NCBI GenBank assembly: GCA_030142905.1
Contig: JASJOG010000567.1
Location: forward strand, 46,742 to 110,741
Source: Heliopora coerulea
Taxonomy: Eukaryota; Cnidaria; Anthozoa; Scleralcyonacea; Helioporidae
Reading direction: 5' to 3'
Length of the DNA: 64,000 nt
The position numbers were made by a program, and so were the translations under genes. Below, one piece after another: positions 1 through 11,784 of this stretch. The notes beneath the pieces were generated by a model. The model made no database searches. It saw only the letters and a program-made list of their open reading frames with translations, and was not told the DNA's origin. The stretch's first letter is position 1; each line of letters begins with the position of its first letter.

Positions 1-645
1 TTTTGAGCTATCGAATCAACAGGCAGCAGTCCTTATTTTATGCATCTTACGAACACGAGAGATTCACGTTACAATTTAATACTTTATAATCGTGAGAATG
101 TGCAGTGTTTGGATACAATTTTAAATTCATCCTCAACGTAACATGAAGAGAACATTTCAGCTCAAGTCAGCGGACTTTTACGAGCTGACTTTGCTGTGAA
201 GTTTACTTATAGAATTTACTTTTCAATGTTACCCCGAGGATGATTCCGTAACCTATTTAAACGAGCCATGTAATTATTGGACTACATGTGCCATATGTAT
301 TTTCAGACTTTTCGATAATCTGGGTCAATAGATTGGGTAGTTTTTACTATCAAATTGGATTCTAATCGTGGTTAAAAGTACTTTACACGTTTTTGACAAT
401 CAGTGCATCAGTGTGTTTACTTAAGTAACAATTTCAAGAGGTACATAAATAAAACAATTCCAAAAACAACAACTTCTAATCAAAAGATGAGTTGTAGAAG
501 AAGACGAGAAAGTGTTAGATAGTTAAACTGCCAAGTTCTTTGACGTCAGCAGTATTTAGTTTTTTGTGTGAAAATGATGAACTATTGCCGATAAATGTAA
601 TTTGAGAACACCATAAGTGTGATGTATGTGACGGCGAATGAGATA
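1..645. other. AT-rich sequence, no gene recognised
   Basis: No reading frame, repeat or splice pattern here could be assigned. The LINE fragment that follows is 5' truncated, and its upstream junction cannot be placed exactly inside this stretch. Confidence 0.4.
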
Positions 646-1300
646 GGATTTGATTATGAATTTCTTTCGCATAAGACCGCTTATGACAACTGACACAGCC
701 GTCCAAATCTATCGAGCATTAATTCAACCTCATTTCGACTATTGTTGCTCGGTCTGGGATGGTCTTGGAGAAACACTTAGTTGTAAATTACAGAAACTCC
801 AGAATCGAGCTGCAAGGGTCATCCTGAGAACTAATTATAATACCAGTGCAGCCATACTTTTAGGTACCCTGTGTTTAGATAATCTTTCCTTAAGAAGGAA
901 AAAACACAGGGCTAAATTAATTTTTAAGACAATAAATGGAAATATGCCCACTTATCTACAAGATTATTTTTCTGTCCGTGGTTTGGGCTATAATATACGA
1001 AATTCTGAAATGAGGTTAAACTTGCCCAAGCCGCGAACAAATTACTTAAAACGAAGCTTTTGTTATAGTGGAGCACTATTGTGGAATAGTCTCCCTCAAA
1101 ACATACGAAAGCTTCAATCGATTTCGCAATTCATGAAAGCAATAGACGAGTATTTAGAAACTTAAACCGACTCCCACACGGCAATCTTGTAAACCAGTAT
1201 TAGACATTTTAGGTTATTTTGTTAATTTTATATTATTTGCTTGTAAATACTGAAGATTTTTACCGTGTTTAAATAAATTGAATTGATTGATTGATTGATA
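646..1300 (+). mobile_element. 5'-truncated CR1/L2-like LINE, reverse transcriptase C-terminus and 3' tail
   Basis: An open frame of 171 codons (650-1165) matches the region after the catalytic core of non-LTR reverse transcriptases, including the pattern IYRALIQPHFDYCCSVW followed by a run of the type LQKLQNRAARVI. The usual closing block, with RSFCYSGALLWNSLP, is also present. The catalytic YADD part and everything upstream are missing, so this is a dead 5' truncation. About 110 bp after the stop the element ends in short ATTG repeats (about 1277-1299), typical of the microsatellite 3' tail of CR1/L2-type LINEs. The frame is intact, so the copy is moderately young or lightly decayed. The family assignment (CR1/L2 rather than another LINE clade) is less certain than the class. 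Confidence 0.85.
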
Positions 1301-2473
1301 GTTGCCACTAGTGTGAGTAAAAGAGCGAAGTCAGAGACGAGAAAGGTTTGACACAAACTGTAGAATACGATAATAAAAGTTTGGGGCAAACTCTTGCATA
1401 TTGTTTTGGTATTCTTACACTGGTAACAAAGAACCTGTAAAGCACGAGGTAACAAAAGCTGTTCTGGTTGCAACTTATATCATGGGTTTACAACATTGAT
1501 GCTACTATTCGCAGTAGTTTTTTTCTTGCACCTCTCGAAATGTTTAATTGACAAGGGGAAAATTCGCCCTATTCACAAGTAAATATTGTTTGTCAGTTCT
1601 GGTTATGACGCTTAAAAAACGGCACAATACAAAGCGATTGTTTGACCAAATAACATTGATTTTAAGGATGAAGGCACACCTCCTTTCGCTATTGTATGTT
1701 TTGTAACCTAAATGTTCGTCTAGATAAAATCACAACCTCGGGAAACTGTTCCCTGGCAAATTTCGGAAGCTGTCAAGCTAAGTCGGACCAGGTTATTTAC
1801 ATAGATTCCGAGCCATTTTCTCACGTGAGTAGAAATACCGACAATATCTGGGATTATTGGTGCTTGAGATCTGAATTCCACAACGAGATCTTTACAGCCG
1901 TAAAAATACGGGTACTAAATAACTGGTAGCCATCGTCATTCCTCATCGTTTGCTTTACATCCTTATGGACTGCAACGACATATGAATTTTTGATAATATG
2001 GTCTTTTTCGATAGAGAAATAAGCCACTCAGAGGATAAATGAAGGGTATTCCTTCCTAAAAATCTTTTTAGGTGAAAAGATATCCGATTAAAGCCACTGA
2101 GAAAAAATGTTCCTGGCCTAAAATAAACTCACCAACCTCTCATGTCGATTGCGAAATATTTCTAAGACCTTGTAATTAGCAGGACGACGGTCAGGAGATT
2201 CTTTGTCAGCAGGAAGTGACTTAAGTATAGAAGTCTGTGCATGTGTATGGTATGAAAATACAGTTTCGTTGTCGGAGTAGAACTCGTTTCATTACGAGAA
2301 CTTGAAATCGCGGTCAAACCTGCCGCTCAGAAATACCAATTATTGACCCAGCTTTGGTGAAAGTGACAAAGGAAATTACGTAATCAAATTGAACTCGTCA
2401 CCAAATCAGTAGTTAAAAAATATCAAATACCGACCCAGCTCTATGAGAGGATTTACCGAATTGTTCAATTGTT
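1301..2473. other. No gene recognised
   Basis: AT-rich sequence between the LINE tail and the death-domain exon. It probably includes the 3' untranslated part of the minus-strand gene ending at 2474, but I could not find an unambiguous AATAAA signal in the few hundred bases downstream of that stop. Confidence 0.4.
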
Positions 2474-2787
2474 CTAACTCTCGTCGTCAGTCGATATATC
2501 ACTTTCATTCTGTTCCTTCTCCAACATGGCGGCAAGATCATCTCTCTCTATTTTTCTGAGAAGTTTAATCAGTTTGCTGAGACCACGTCCATCTTTGGTT
2601 CTCCAGTTTATTAAGATCTCGTCAGTGGGATTGCTAGGATTGCATCTTTCAAACTTCCTCAGTTCGTGTGCGGTGTATTTCATTCTGGCAGCCAATGCTA
2701 TGTAATCTCTACCGTTGACTTTTTCATTTAGTTCGTCACAAAGGTTTTTATAAATCACCGGGCTGAGCTCACCAATTTTTTCCCGCT
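2474..2787 (-). CDS. Terminal death-domain exon of a minus-strand gene
   Basis: Reading on the minus strand, a pyrimidine-rich tract and CAG acceptor precede this exon, which starts in phase 1 and runs open to a TAG stop. The roughly 103 residues form a death domain: LNEKVNGRDYIALAARM is helix 1-2, KFERCNPSNPTDEILINW is helix 3-4 with the conserved Trp, and LIKLLRKIERDDLAAML is helix 5-6. It ends in an acidic tail. Death domains are homotypic interaction modules in apoptosis and innate immune signalling. The last exon of the Roc-COR gene at 34.4 kb has the same position and entry phase. The two 57-nt mini-exons upstream (4176-4232 and 5465-5521) are phase-compatible, so this looks like the 3' end of a related gene whose 5' part is displaced or lost. 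The short open frame beginning at 2758 starts with GTG and is not the true start. Confidence 0.8.
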
Positions 2788-3499
2788 CTGAACGAAAAGA
2801 GAGAGGAATTTAACAGAACTAGCATTTAGATTCGCACTTAACGTCTGTCGTAGCTATAATGCCTGATTTCGGAAGCAGATTGGCAGAATAAAGTGTACAG
2901 GAGGCGGTTCGCTTGATTTTAGTCACAGGACGTATTGCATCATCGCTGTCATTTTTATGAGGAAACATATTTCTTCATCATGCTTTGGTCAATATCATAT
3001 CGAAAACGAAAAAATACAATGTAATTCTTTAAATTCAATGGATACCAGTTTTGATATGATATATCTCACACAAAAGATTTAAACAATCGTATATAGCTTG
3101 TCTTTAGCCTGTTGATTGGCCGTGAGAGATTAAGGAGAAAAGAAGATATTCAGTGAGGATTTTAAAGTAAAACTACATGCTGACTGATAGCGGGAAAATA
3201 AAATAAAATACAAGTTTAACCAAATAAATAAACTATCATGATTGGTAGGATAACAGTTTATTGACCAAATAAACTTGCCTTAACTATTGATCAATGGAAT
3301 TCTGATATTTATTTCTTTACTGATCTTTCCAAAACCTCTTCTAATATTACTAGTCCAGTGACTAGTAGTTCTCAAATTTTAGTAGGTTCAAACCCAAAAT
3401 CTTCTAGTCCTGGACTAATGGACTACCGCTAAGGTTGAGCACTGGAATTGTGTGCGGAACTATGGGAACCCCATCCTCTCACTGAGCGACTAGGAAGAT

Positions 3500-4370
3500 G
3501 TTTCGACTTTATTTTCCTCGAGAGTCTGATTTGACAATCACTTTGAAGTAAGGTGGAAATATCATTGTAATTATTCCTGCGTCTTGTTTTATGCTTAAGT
3601 CTTGGGTTCTCAAGATGTTGGTATTTTTTGGTATTTGTTTTATCCCTTACTAAATAAATAGATTGCATTTCAAGAAGTCAAAGGCGAGTTTATGAATGGA
3701 TGCATAGTTAAAAAAAGCTATTTCAAAAACTTGTTCACAATTAATGGGTATATTCTCCCGTTGGTTGTACTAGTGTGAACAAGTTAAAGTGTCTTGGTTT
3801 TTTTATGATGAATCTCACAAGGACGAACGTTTTCCGCAAAGAATAATAGCAAACATGAAATTTTATAAAAACATGTTGTCCTAATCAACATCAAGCTTTG
3901 TTATTTTGATAGCTTTTCTCTGCAATTTTCAACCAACAGAGGTTCATAAATACAAAGAAAGATTAACAACAGTAGAAAAGTAACCCCCAGGCGACTTCCA
4001 TTTACTTCAGTTTCATAATTGGTAGGACAATCATTTTTAATGCTCGTGACTTTTCAAGTCTAGAAATTCTCACCCTTTGCTTGAATTTTTACCCTTGATA
4101 AAAAAACTGCTGTTCGAGTGCGAAACACTCCTCGAAAAAAAGCAACAGACGTAAACAAAAAACAAAGTTGTTTACTTTTCTTACTGCGTTTCGGTTCATC
4201 TTGGGCATGCAAGCGCTTTTTGCTGCCACTACCTGTTGGACAAAGAGAACAAAACCAACCAATCTTCGTTTTGTAATGAATTTTAGAGTAAGTATGTGCC
4301 CATCATAAAATACGATATTGGGCTATAATGTACCAAAATGAAACTTTGTCAAGAGGGTTTACATTTCGTC
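3500..4370. repeat. Proximal copy of a ~1.3-kb-spaced tandem segmental duplication
   Basis: This stretch aligns collinearly with about 4838-5645. Matching landmarks include ATTGTAATTATTCCTGCG (near 3564) against ATTGTAATTATTCTTGCG (near 4899), CTATTTCAAAAACTTGTT in both, and the mini-exon with its splice sites. The spacing is about 1,290-1,335 bp. The first ~150 bp of both copies, with the motif GACTTTATT and a GAAAT core, resemble the 3' end of the Penelope-like element at 30.2-30.36 kb, so the duplicated segment probably begins in an old Penelope terminal repeat. Divergence is high, so the duplication is old. Confidence 0.75.
4176..4232 (-). CDS. 57-nt phase 1-1 mini-exon (copy 2), basic linker
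   Basis: On the minus strand it is bounded by CCAACAG acceptor and AAAA|GTAAAC donor. It encodes 19 codons starting Gly-Ser-Gly-Ser and rich in Lys/Arg (contains KKRLHAQDEPKRSKK). Length and phases are identical to the mini-exons at 5465-5521 and 35347-35403. The third of these directly precedes the death-domain exon of the Roc-COR gene, so here it is inferred to be a linker between an upstream domain and the death domain at 2474-2787. The donor (GTAAAC) is weaker than in the sister copy (GTAAGT), so it may be skipped. The basic content could act as a nuclear localisation signal, but that is speculation. Confidence 0.6.
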
Positions 4371-4429
4371 GCGTTGCGCAGCATCATCAGAGTGAAGATA
4401 AAATGAAAGTCTATGATGAATAGACAAAG

Positions 4430-4712
4430 GTAAAGGTAAATTTTCTTTATTTATACTGGATAATCCTATCAGCTATCTAAGCTGTTCTTCCTTGAGGTCC
4501 ACTAAGGTCCACCCCTCATGGATCCAGTGTTACTGCAGGAGGAAATCGGAGTATCCGGAGAAAACCTGTGATGTTTGTTAGAATCAAACTGGACAACACT
4601 CTTCTCACATGTGACTAAGGTAACTTTAATCAGGTAACTGCACCGAGCCAGAATCAAACGCTAGTCGCTGTGGTGAGAGAGACGTGCACTATCACTGTGC
4701 CACCAGTTCAGA
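4430..4712 (-). mobile_element. tRNA-derived SINE
   Basis: On the minus strand the segment begins with a tRNA-like head: GGTGGCACAGTGATAGTGCA fits an A box, and about 35 bases later GTTTGATTCTGG fits a degenerate B box (consensus GGTTCRANNCY). A tRNA-unrelated body follows. The 3' end is a short tandem tail of TTTACC-type units near 4430-4445. It interrupts the space between the two segmental-duplication copies. A related head is seen at about 22,625-22,825, so this is a dispersed family and not a tRNA gene. Confidence 0.65.
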
Positions 4713-4837
4713 ATTATCACGTTACGGGTAGTTGGCTGGGACCAGGGTCCCAAAGGAAAACGTGTGAAAAGGAACTATAGAACAACTGAGAACTCAAGAT
4801 TTGAGTATACAACAGGACTTGGGAATAATTATAATGA

Positions 4838-5645
4838 TGTCTTGACTTTATTCCAAAGGTTCGATTTGACAATTACTTGGGAACGAAATCGAAATACCAT
4901 TGTAATTATTCTTGCGCCTAATTGTATATGCTCAAATCTTGGATTCTTAGGATGTCAGTTACTTTCGGTATTTGCTTTACCCGTTACTAAATAAATTACA
5001 TTTCTGTTAGTTCTAAGGTGAGTTTATTAATGAATGCATGATTAGGAAAACTATTTCAAAAACTTGTTGATATTCAGTAGGTATATATATTCCGCAATTA
5101 ATTGTCCGTACTTGATCACGTACAAGGGTCTTCACATCGTAAGTAACTGAGACAAACGTTTTGTATGAAGAATTATTATACTAACAAATAGGAAATTTTA
5201 TGTAAAATTGTCATCATAATTAGCATCAAAACTTTGTTGTTTGGTAAGCTTTTCAGTTCGCTTTTCAACCAAATGCCTCTATAAAAACAAATAGATTGAC
5301 TAATAACCGTAGTAAAGGAATCTACAAGCGGCACCATTTATTTCAATTTCATTTAGATCGCTATGAGGATAGTTTTTGAAGCATAAAGTTTGATAAAGTG
5401 CTGCAGTTTCTATTTTAAGCACTTCTAAAAAAATTAACAAAAGTTAATAAAAAGAATTACTTACTTTTGTCATTACGGCTTGATTCATCATCGGAATGCG
5501 AACGCTTTCTGGTACCATTGCCTGGTAAATAAAGAAAAGAAAAACAATTCTTTGTTTGATAATCTCGAAATTGGTACGTGTCCAGCATAAAACACAAAAC
5601 AAAGCTATAATAGAGCAAAATAAAACTTTTTATCATCATCAAAGT
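4838..5645. repeat. Distal copy of the tandem segmental duplication
   Basis: Collinear with 3500-4370 through the Penelope-like first 150 bp, the AT-rich middle, the 57-nt mini-exon with its splice sites, and about 120 bp beyond it. Local identity is uneven, with small indels throughout. The better-preserved splice donor (GTAAGT) is in this copy. Confidence 0.75.
5465..5521 (-). CDS. 57-nt phase 1-1 mini-exon (copy 1), basic linker
   Basis: Minus-strand exon flanked by TTTACCAG acceptor and AAAA|GTAAGT donor, a near-consensus pair. It encodes 19 codons starting Gly-Asn-Gly-Thr and containing RKRSHSDDESSRNDK. It is exactly the same length and phase as the copies at 4176-4232 and 35347-35403, and all start with Gly followed by small polar residues and then basic ones. 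Being symmetric (phase 1 at both ends), it can be included, skipped or doubled without breaking the frame of a gene with phase-1 introns. It is assigned to the decayed or split death-domain gene that ends at 2474. Confidence 0.65.
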
Positions 5646-6558
5646 AGAGGTGTAACGACAGTACTGTGTAATGAATATGCAGACAGTTTAAAACGACCTC
5701 GTCACTTAAAGGTAGCAGGGGTCACGGTCGCGGAGAAGGACATATGGAAGGGAAAAATGGGCCATGCAAGGGATTTGTGATGCCCTTCTTTCCCTTTGCG
5801 CCTGCCCTGCCTCTCAGTGGTCCTACTCGAAATATACAAGCAGGTCTCAGAGTTTCCACAAGGATTTTCCGTACAGGGGAAGATTAATCAGTGGGCACGT
5901 CATGACTGGGAATTGTGGTTCAGTTTTTCATACATATTCGATCTATGCTTCAGCTTGCCGTTGCCAAAATAGCAAGTAATCTGTTCTTGATGTAAACGAC
6001 AACACCACCGCTCGTAGAATTGAAGGGCTAGGTGCTAAGGTGAGGATCAAATGCGTTGTAATGGAAAAATGTTAATGCCATATAAAATATTGGCTGGCTT
6101 GATGGTTAGTGTCTTAGATAACTTGGGTAAAGGATATTTTAAAGATAAACCCTACATACTGCCCTTACGAAAACTTCTGTGTTTATTGCTAAGTTAGGAA
6201 TGCAGTCGATCCTTCTATAACGTCTGAGATCGTAACTTTGGTTTCTTAGACCTGACTTACTCGGAAGGAGTGTCACATGCAATTAATTGTTCTGATGTAT
6301 GTGATTTAGGCACTAGAATCTTACAGACCGTTCTGCAACATTCGTGAGCAAATAGTTTGCAGGAATTACACTTTGAAGAGTTAAACGTTTTCATCAAGGT
6401 GAACAATGTTTTGTTGCAATTGTGTCACGTTAATTGGAGTTTATAGCAGTTGAGTCTCAAATAACGATCCCGGACGGCTAGTCATCATCATATTCACCTT
6501 AGCCTTAAACTCGATTTCAACGTGGCCAATTATTAAACTGACCCACAAATTAAAGAAT
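5646..6558. other. No gene recognised
   Basis: Only short frames without recognisable motifs occur here, and no convincing exon with paired splice sites was found. Confidence 0.35.
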
Positions 6559-6893
6559 GATGGAACATATAGACGTCGCGAGGGAGGGGCCCAGGGGGCA
6601 AATGGCCCCTCAAAACATAAATTTGGGAACCTGGCATCCCCATTTCACACCAGTATATGAACCTGTTCAGTATATGAACCTGGATGTCGGCAACATTCGT
6701 TTCTACCACCAAGATTTTCTTGGTGCGATATGGAACAAACCCTTATCTCCATTTACCCAGTAATCCCAAACGATGTTACTTGGAGGTGAGCACCGATTTC
6801 ATCTTTAAAAAGCTGTAAAACCTCGGGATATGCTCCAAATTTGTCCCCCCCTCCTCCTCAATAAATTAATCCTTGGAATGCCATTGATAGAAC
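6559..6893. mobile_element. hAT-like MITE (inverted relative copy of the 12.7-kb element)
   Basis: The interior matches the reverse complement of 12,720-13,110. Shared landmarks are the block containing CCAAACGATGTTACT, the wording around GGGAACCTGGCATCCCC, and the G-rich end. Putative 8-bp target duplications are GATGGAAC (6559-6566) and GATAGAAC (6886-6893), one mismatch apart. The 8-bp duplication and the CAnTGGCrT/CATAGGCATCGC-type ends point to the hAT superfamily. There is no coding capacity. Confidence 0.6.
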
Positions 6894-7064
6894 CCATACA
6901 TGTCAAATACAACTGTGCGTGAACATTTCCCCTTTTAATTCAGGTAATTTGAGTCAGGTAGGTCGACGATATTCAAATTTAATTTCAAATTCAAAACTGT
7001 CAGTTCATTTCAGAAAAAATCCGAAAAAAGTTAATGAAATGCATACATTTTAGGCCAATTCTAT

Positions 7065-7436
7065 TCACACAGCCAACCTGTTTAGCACGACTAGATGTCC
7101 TGTTGGTGAACGAACTAAATGGAGTTCCACTGTATCTGCTGTTGGATCTTCATTTAATATATCCACACAGTCAGGACGGTCCATTTCCTGGAATATATTT
7201 CCCAACTTGGGTATTGTCGCTTCCGGTTTCCGACCCCACCATCTGAGCAATTTTTCAGTTGGCCTTGTTTATTGACTGATCAAGGCCAAGTCATCCTCAC
7301 TCATACCCAGATGAGCCCCCAGTGTCTGAAAATCTCCACCTATTTCGTTCTCCCTTAAGTCCAACTTTCTGCCAAGTTTCTGTTTTGTTAAAGCTTTCAG
7401 ATATTTAATATGAGGTCCTTCTGGAGTCCTGCTCAT
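7065..7436 (-). pseudogene. Death-domain coding segment with an in-frame stop
   Basis: From an ATG at 7436 in good Kozak context, 55 codons are open. An in-frame TAA follows (7271-7269), and the same frame then continues 68 codons to a TGA at 7065. Read through, the product is a death domain: DLRENEIGGDFQTLGAHLGM (helices 1-2), SEDDLALISQ (helix 3), then after the stop RPTEKLLRWWGRK (helix 4 with the conserved Trp) and LGNIFQEMDRPDCVDIL (helices 5-6). The stop falls between helices 3 and 4, so any protein would be a half domain. It is unclear whether the ATG is a true start or the segment was once an internal exon. It lies upstream, in gene orientation, of the mini-exons and the intact death-domain exon at 2474-2787, so both may be remnants of one locus. 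Confidence 0.7.
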
Positions 7437-10422
7437 GATTTATTTATCGAAGTGGCTTCCCTTCATATAAAAGATAAAAAAGAATTTAAATGAAATAGTA
7501 ATCACAATTCAATTAATTTGATTAATTAATAATATATAAGGAAACATTTCTCGATTCTAATTGGCTAAGCGTAGTGCAATTTCAAGGTAACACAATGCCG
7601 AAAAAAAGGTAATTCAGTAGTTTGCACTGAACTACAGTTTTTTTGACACTGAATTACTTTTTATCATGTATGTTATTGATTGATAATAGCGTTATTTCTC
7701 GTACAATTTGGAAAAACACACACGAGTGAGTTTTTCAAAGACCTCAAATAAAACTCGTCCTTCGGACTCATGCTATTTTGATTGTCTACAAAAATCTCAC
7801 TTGTTCGTCTCGGGGATTATTCAACAATATTCACTTCGCTTTCCAAGAATAACTTTTCATTAAATTAGATTTTCTAGCCTCGTTCTTTTGTTGAGATTCC
7901 TTTGAATTATAAGTTTCGGTCATGGCATGGTTTTGAGTTTAATTTGGGAAAAAACACGCACTATGTCGAGGGGATCATGCGATAATATTCGCTGAGCTTG
8001 AGGCGAATAATTGTTGTAGTATACTTACACAGATGATTGTTTGGAAAAAAAGTAGTGAGCTAACACTTTTAAAATCTCTTCGGTAACTTTTAAAAAGATA
8101 GCCGCCATCTTGCTTCTGCGCCTTCACTGTTGTATCCACCTGTAGGTGATTACTGAGATTTATAACGTAATTTTTCGGCCAATCACCACGCAAGATTTTC
8201 GATAATCACCTTTTTAATTATACTAAATACCTTTAGTATAATTATTCAGGTGATTATGAAAAACTTCACGGGGTGATTGGTAGAGTTTAGAAATATGGTA
8301 AACTAATTAATCAAAAAATTAATTTAAAATTTAATTCATTAAAATTAACGAATAAATTGATTGAAGTTAATTAATTAATCAATTAATTAAGTAATGAAGT
8401 ATTCGAGTAAATAAAATCATTTAATTAATCAATTAATTGATTAGATTTTTAAGGACTGCTCTAGTTTTTCTGCAGGGTTAATCGGCAAGATTAACACACT
8501 TGAGTTCGCAACTGTAGTCAGACTTAACGATTTCTGGTTGGATTTGAAAATATATTGGGGATTCAAAGTACAAAAATAAGAAGCAATGTAAGGCAAAAGT
8601 CAATTATATATGCTGGTCATTTACTCTGGAGACTAAGGACAAACAATTGCCACATCTCCCTAGTAATTTATCTGCTTAAATAAAAACATTTTAAACGTTT
8701 GTCACATCTTATTTTTGTCTTTCCACTGCTTTTGGTTCACCTGCTAATGAATTATTCACGTGTCAATTGTGAGACCGCGGAGTGGAATTTCTAGTGGGGT
8801 GTTGTGATAAAAATACAGCATTTTTCATCCTGCCCCGGGAAATTTCACCACAAGTATTATAAAACATGTTTGTTTCAACGTTATATTGGTGAAAGAGTAG
8901 GAAGGCTATAGCCCCAAACCCGCCCGGTCCCACTGTCTATGAAATGGAATATAGCTGTTGCCACTTAATGTAATTTTATCCACTCAAAAGATGTGTATAG
9001 AAACCGAAAGGTCAGTGAACAATTTTAAACTTACAGTTGCCCTCATTTATCATGGACACAGAGCCTTGGCCAATCTCCACATCTACTTAGCTGGTCCCTT
9101 ATACTCTTAACGAGACTAAGTTTCCCGCCCGGGAAATTCATTGCTAAAGTACTGGGTTGTTTTGTGCGAGAAATGCTAGGATTCATTAGCACAATGGCCG
9201 ACAACAAAAATCATGTCTGAATCTGCGATGTCAACTAATCGACTGTCTTAAAGTGATTTACATTTACTACTCCAAGATATTAAATAGAGGAATAACCAAT
9301 AAGTTCCCGGATTTGTGACATAAAACGGTAAATTTGTAGTAATGACTATCATTGTTTTACTTGATAAAGAAAAGAAGTTGCGAGATGGAACAAAGGAACT
9401 GAAAAACCATTTGCATCGATTACATTTTCACAACGGTCAACACTCCACATGGTGCGAACAGACTATCGACTCACTTAACTTCTGACTCTGTCTATGCACG
9501 TAAGATATAACGAAGGAACGAGTTCCAATCTCAAACATGCGTTAGTCACGTCTACACTGTTTGCCTGCTTGATTGCTTCCGGCCGGTTCTCAATATGTCA
9601 TACTCTTTTAAGGGTCTGTTTAAGTGGAGGCCACTTATCCGCTTGATATGTGGGGTTTGTTGGAATGAAGCCGAGTTATTTGGTAAGTCAAGGCATTGGA
9701 TGTGGAAAGGCGTGACTGTGAAAGGCTGTTAACAACAACGTTATGACAGTTCTCACAACAACTCCTTAACTCAGCCATGGTCTCGGTCACTAGAATCCCA
9801 CACTAGTAAACCGCAGTTAGGAGTTAAGGAGGCCAACCACGGTTAAGTGGAATCTTTATTAAATTGTTTGGTATCGGTTTCTCAACCCAAAGTGGCGTGC
9901 AGCATCTTACTATTAGTGTTAATTAGATTTACAAGTGTTTGGAAAATAAGAATACAAAGTGGTCTGATTTCCCGTAACTGCAGGGTTTCCCGGTGACAGT
10001 TTACGTACTTCGAAGTCGTTTGTACTGCTATCCGGATATTTCTAACAGTGAGTCCAAGATAAAATTTGAAAGAAGACAGTCACAACAAGAATATCAACGG
10101 GTTGGATTCAGTCGAACCTAAACGAGGACACGAATCTTTCGCTTGGCTACGCGATACTTCGGTAAAGACAACTGGAGACAACTTTACAATTGAAACGTGA
10201 CCGGGTAATTGAAAACATTCTCTAAACCAGAAGCATACCTCAGTTCGACGCTTCCAGTTGAATGCGAATATCTCTGATTGTTTGTTTATAAACACAATTT
10301 TACCCTTAAATGGGTGGTTGTGTCTTCTTGGAAACAATCAAGTACGTAAAACCAGGAAACAGTCTCTACCTGTTCTGGCTCACTGCACTTAATAAATTAT
10401 TTCGCATACCTAATATTACGTT
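7437..10422. other. AT-rich region with dispersed repeats, no gene recognised
   Basis: No gene was recognised. The stretch holds a palindromic GGTAATTCAGTAG...CACTGAATTAC segment near 7,610-7,670, the repeat at 8136-8226 described separately, and a TTAA-rich low-complexity tract at about 8,295-8,450. Confidence 0.4.
8136..8226. repeat. Dispersed repeat shared, inverted, with 48.3 kb
   Basis: This segment matches the reverse complement of about 48,300-48,395. Both read TAATCACC/GGTGATTA at the edges and contain GAGATTT, GTAACGT or ATAACGT, TTGGCCAATCAC and ATTTTCGATAATCACC. It looks like a small non-autonomous element with AGGTGATTA-like ends. The superfamily is unassigned. Confidence 0.55.
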
Positions 10423-10754
10423 CATAGGCGTAGGTGGTGGAGGGCGGGGTGGCAATTGCTCCCCCCAAAAGAAATTTGGAGAGGACCAGATTCGGGCAAA
10501 TAGCTCGAGTAGAATTGGGAAAAATAAATTTCTAAGCTTGATTAAAACAGAAAAATTTTCAAAAATCAGTAACGATAATCAAGAGTTTGCATATTAGCGT
10601 GCATTCAGTTTGCCATATATATATATACCGTGTGCAGTATATAATTCTTATTCCTAGGTTTCTTCTAACTAAACATTTGAGCAGAGCGATTCGGGCAGAT
10701 CGTCTCTGCCACCCGCCCCGAAAAAAAAAAAATTATTAGGGCCGTACGCCTATG
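10423..10754. mobile_element. MITE with CATAGGCGTA terminal inverted repeats
   Basis: The left end CATAGGCGTAGGTGG and the reverse-complemented right end CATAGGCGTACGGCC form short terminal inverted repeats. A subterminal GGGCGGGGTGGC/GCCACCCGCCCC pair reinforces this. The flanks ATTACGTT and ATTAACTT resemble an 8-bp target duplication with two mismatches, which suggests hAT. There is no coding capacity. Confidence 0.55.
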
Positions 10755-11247
10755 ATTAACTTCAAAAGGAAAGGATATATTTCATTAAGTAACAGATACA
10801 ATATGAATGGCCGATCTATATGGGATTTACAAGGCGAGCCGTAGTTAATCTCATACACATCGGACGCAAATATTTTATCTTTTTTAAAATACGAATGCAT
10901 TTAAATGGCCATATTTACCAGTTAATTTGAAAATTTAGTAAAATTTAACGTAGAAAATCGAAGGGAGAAATTCGTAATTCTTGTTAGTATTTTATATCTC
11001 ATTTATACTAATTAGGAGCCAAAATCTTTTGTGTTTTCCTCGTGAATTATTGAGTTTTTTAATTACAAATGAAAAGCATTAAGTACAATTAAATACTGTA
11101 GTATCCATACAATTGTTAAAAATACCTAAATTAACTGACTACAGGAAGAAATTTTTGCGTTTAACATTAATCATACAAAAATTAATCGCACAGTAATTGT
11201 TGGAATGAACTAATTGAAGTGTTATAGCAATACATATAATACATGAA

Positions 11248-11776
11248 CAGGGCCGTCGCGAAGGAAGTTGAACTGGGAGGTGTGAACGTTAATTTTGCCG
11301 ACAAATGGGCGTGGTCGTTGGGCGTGCCAATCAAAAAGTGAAAATCTTAATACGTTTATTGTATTTAGGATTATCAAAGAGTTATGGAAGTTTATTATCC
11401 ATTTTGGTTGCCACTATCAGTAATATATAACTACATAAGTACAGCATGCTACCAATTTTTAAATATATGTCCTTACGAGTTACGAATTATTACAGAATGG
11501 CATTCCGCATATTAAAATGTAAATGTTCTGTTCTGCAGTGCCAGCAAAGCATGCGATGACGTGATATTTTTACCTATACTAGTGTTGCTCAGTGTGCTGA
11601 GTATGTATTAACTATGATGTATTCTATTGCGGTGCCGGTGAATTGTTTATTTATAGAGATCTCTCCAAAGGACGAAGCAGTCAAACAGTTTTGCCGACAA
11701 ACTATTCATTTGCCGACAACGGCAGTTTTATAGGGGGGTGTCACACCCCCGACACCCCCCCTTCGCGACGCCCCTG
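11248..11776. mobile_element. hAT MITE with 8-bp target duplication
   Basis: The left end CAGGGCCGTCGCGAAGG and the reverse-complemented right end CAGGGGCGTCGCGAAGG are near-identical inverted repeats of the hAT type (CAGGGGCGT). TACATGAA (11240-11247) and GACATGAA (11777-11784) are the target duplication with one mismatch. The interior is non-coding and AT-rich, with a GGGGGTGTCACACCCCC palindrome close to the right end. Confidence 0.75.
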
Positions 11777-11784
11777 GACATGAA

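Noticed and set aside
4690..4712. tRNA gene suggested by A- and B-box-like words
   Set aside because: Boxes are degenerate, no cloverleaf could be formed by eye, and a related head recurs at 22.8 kb with a body and tail, which fits a SINE.
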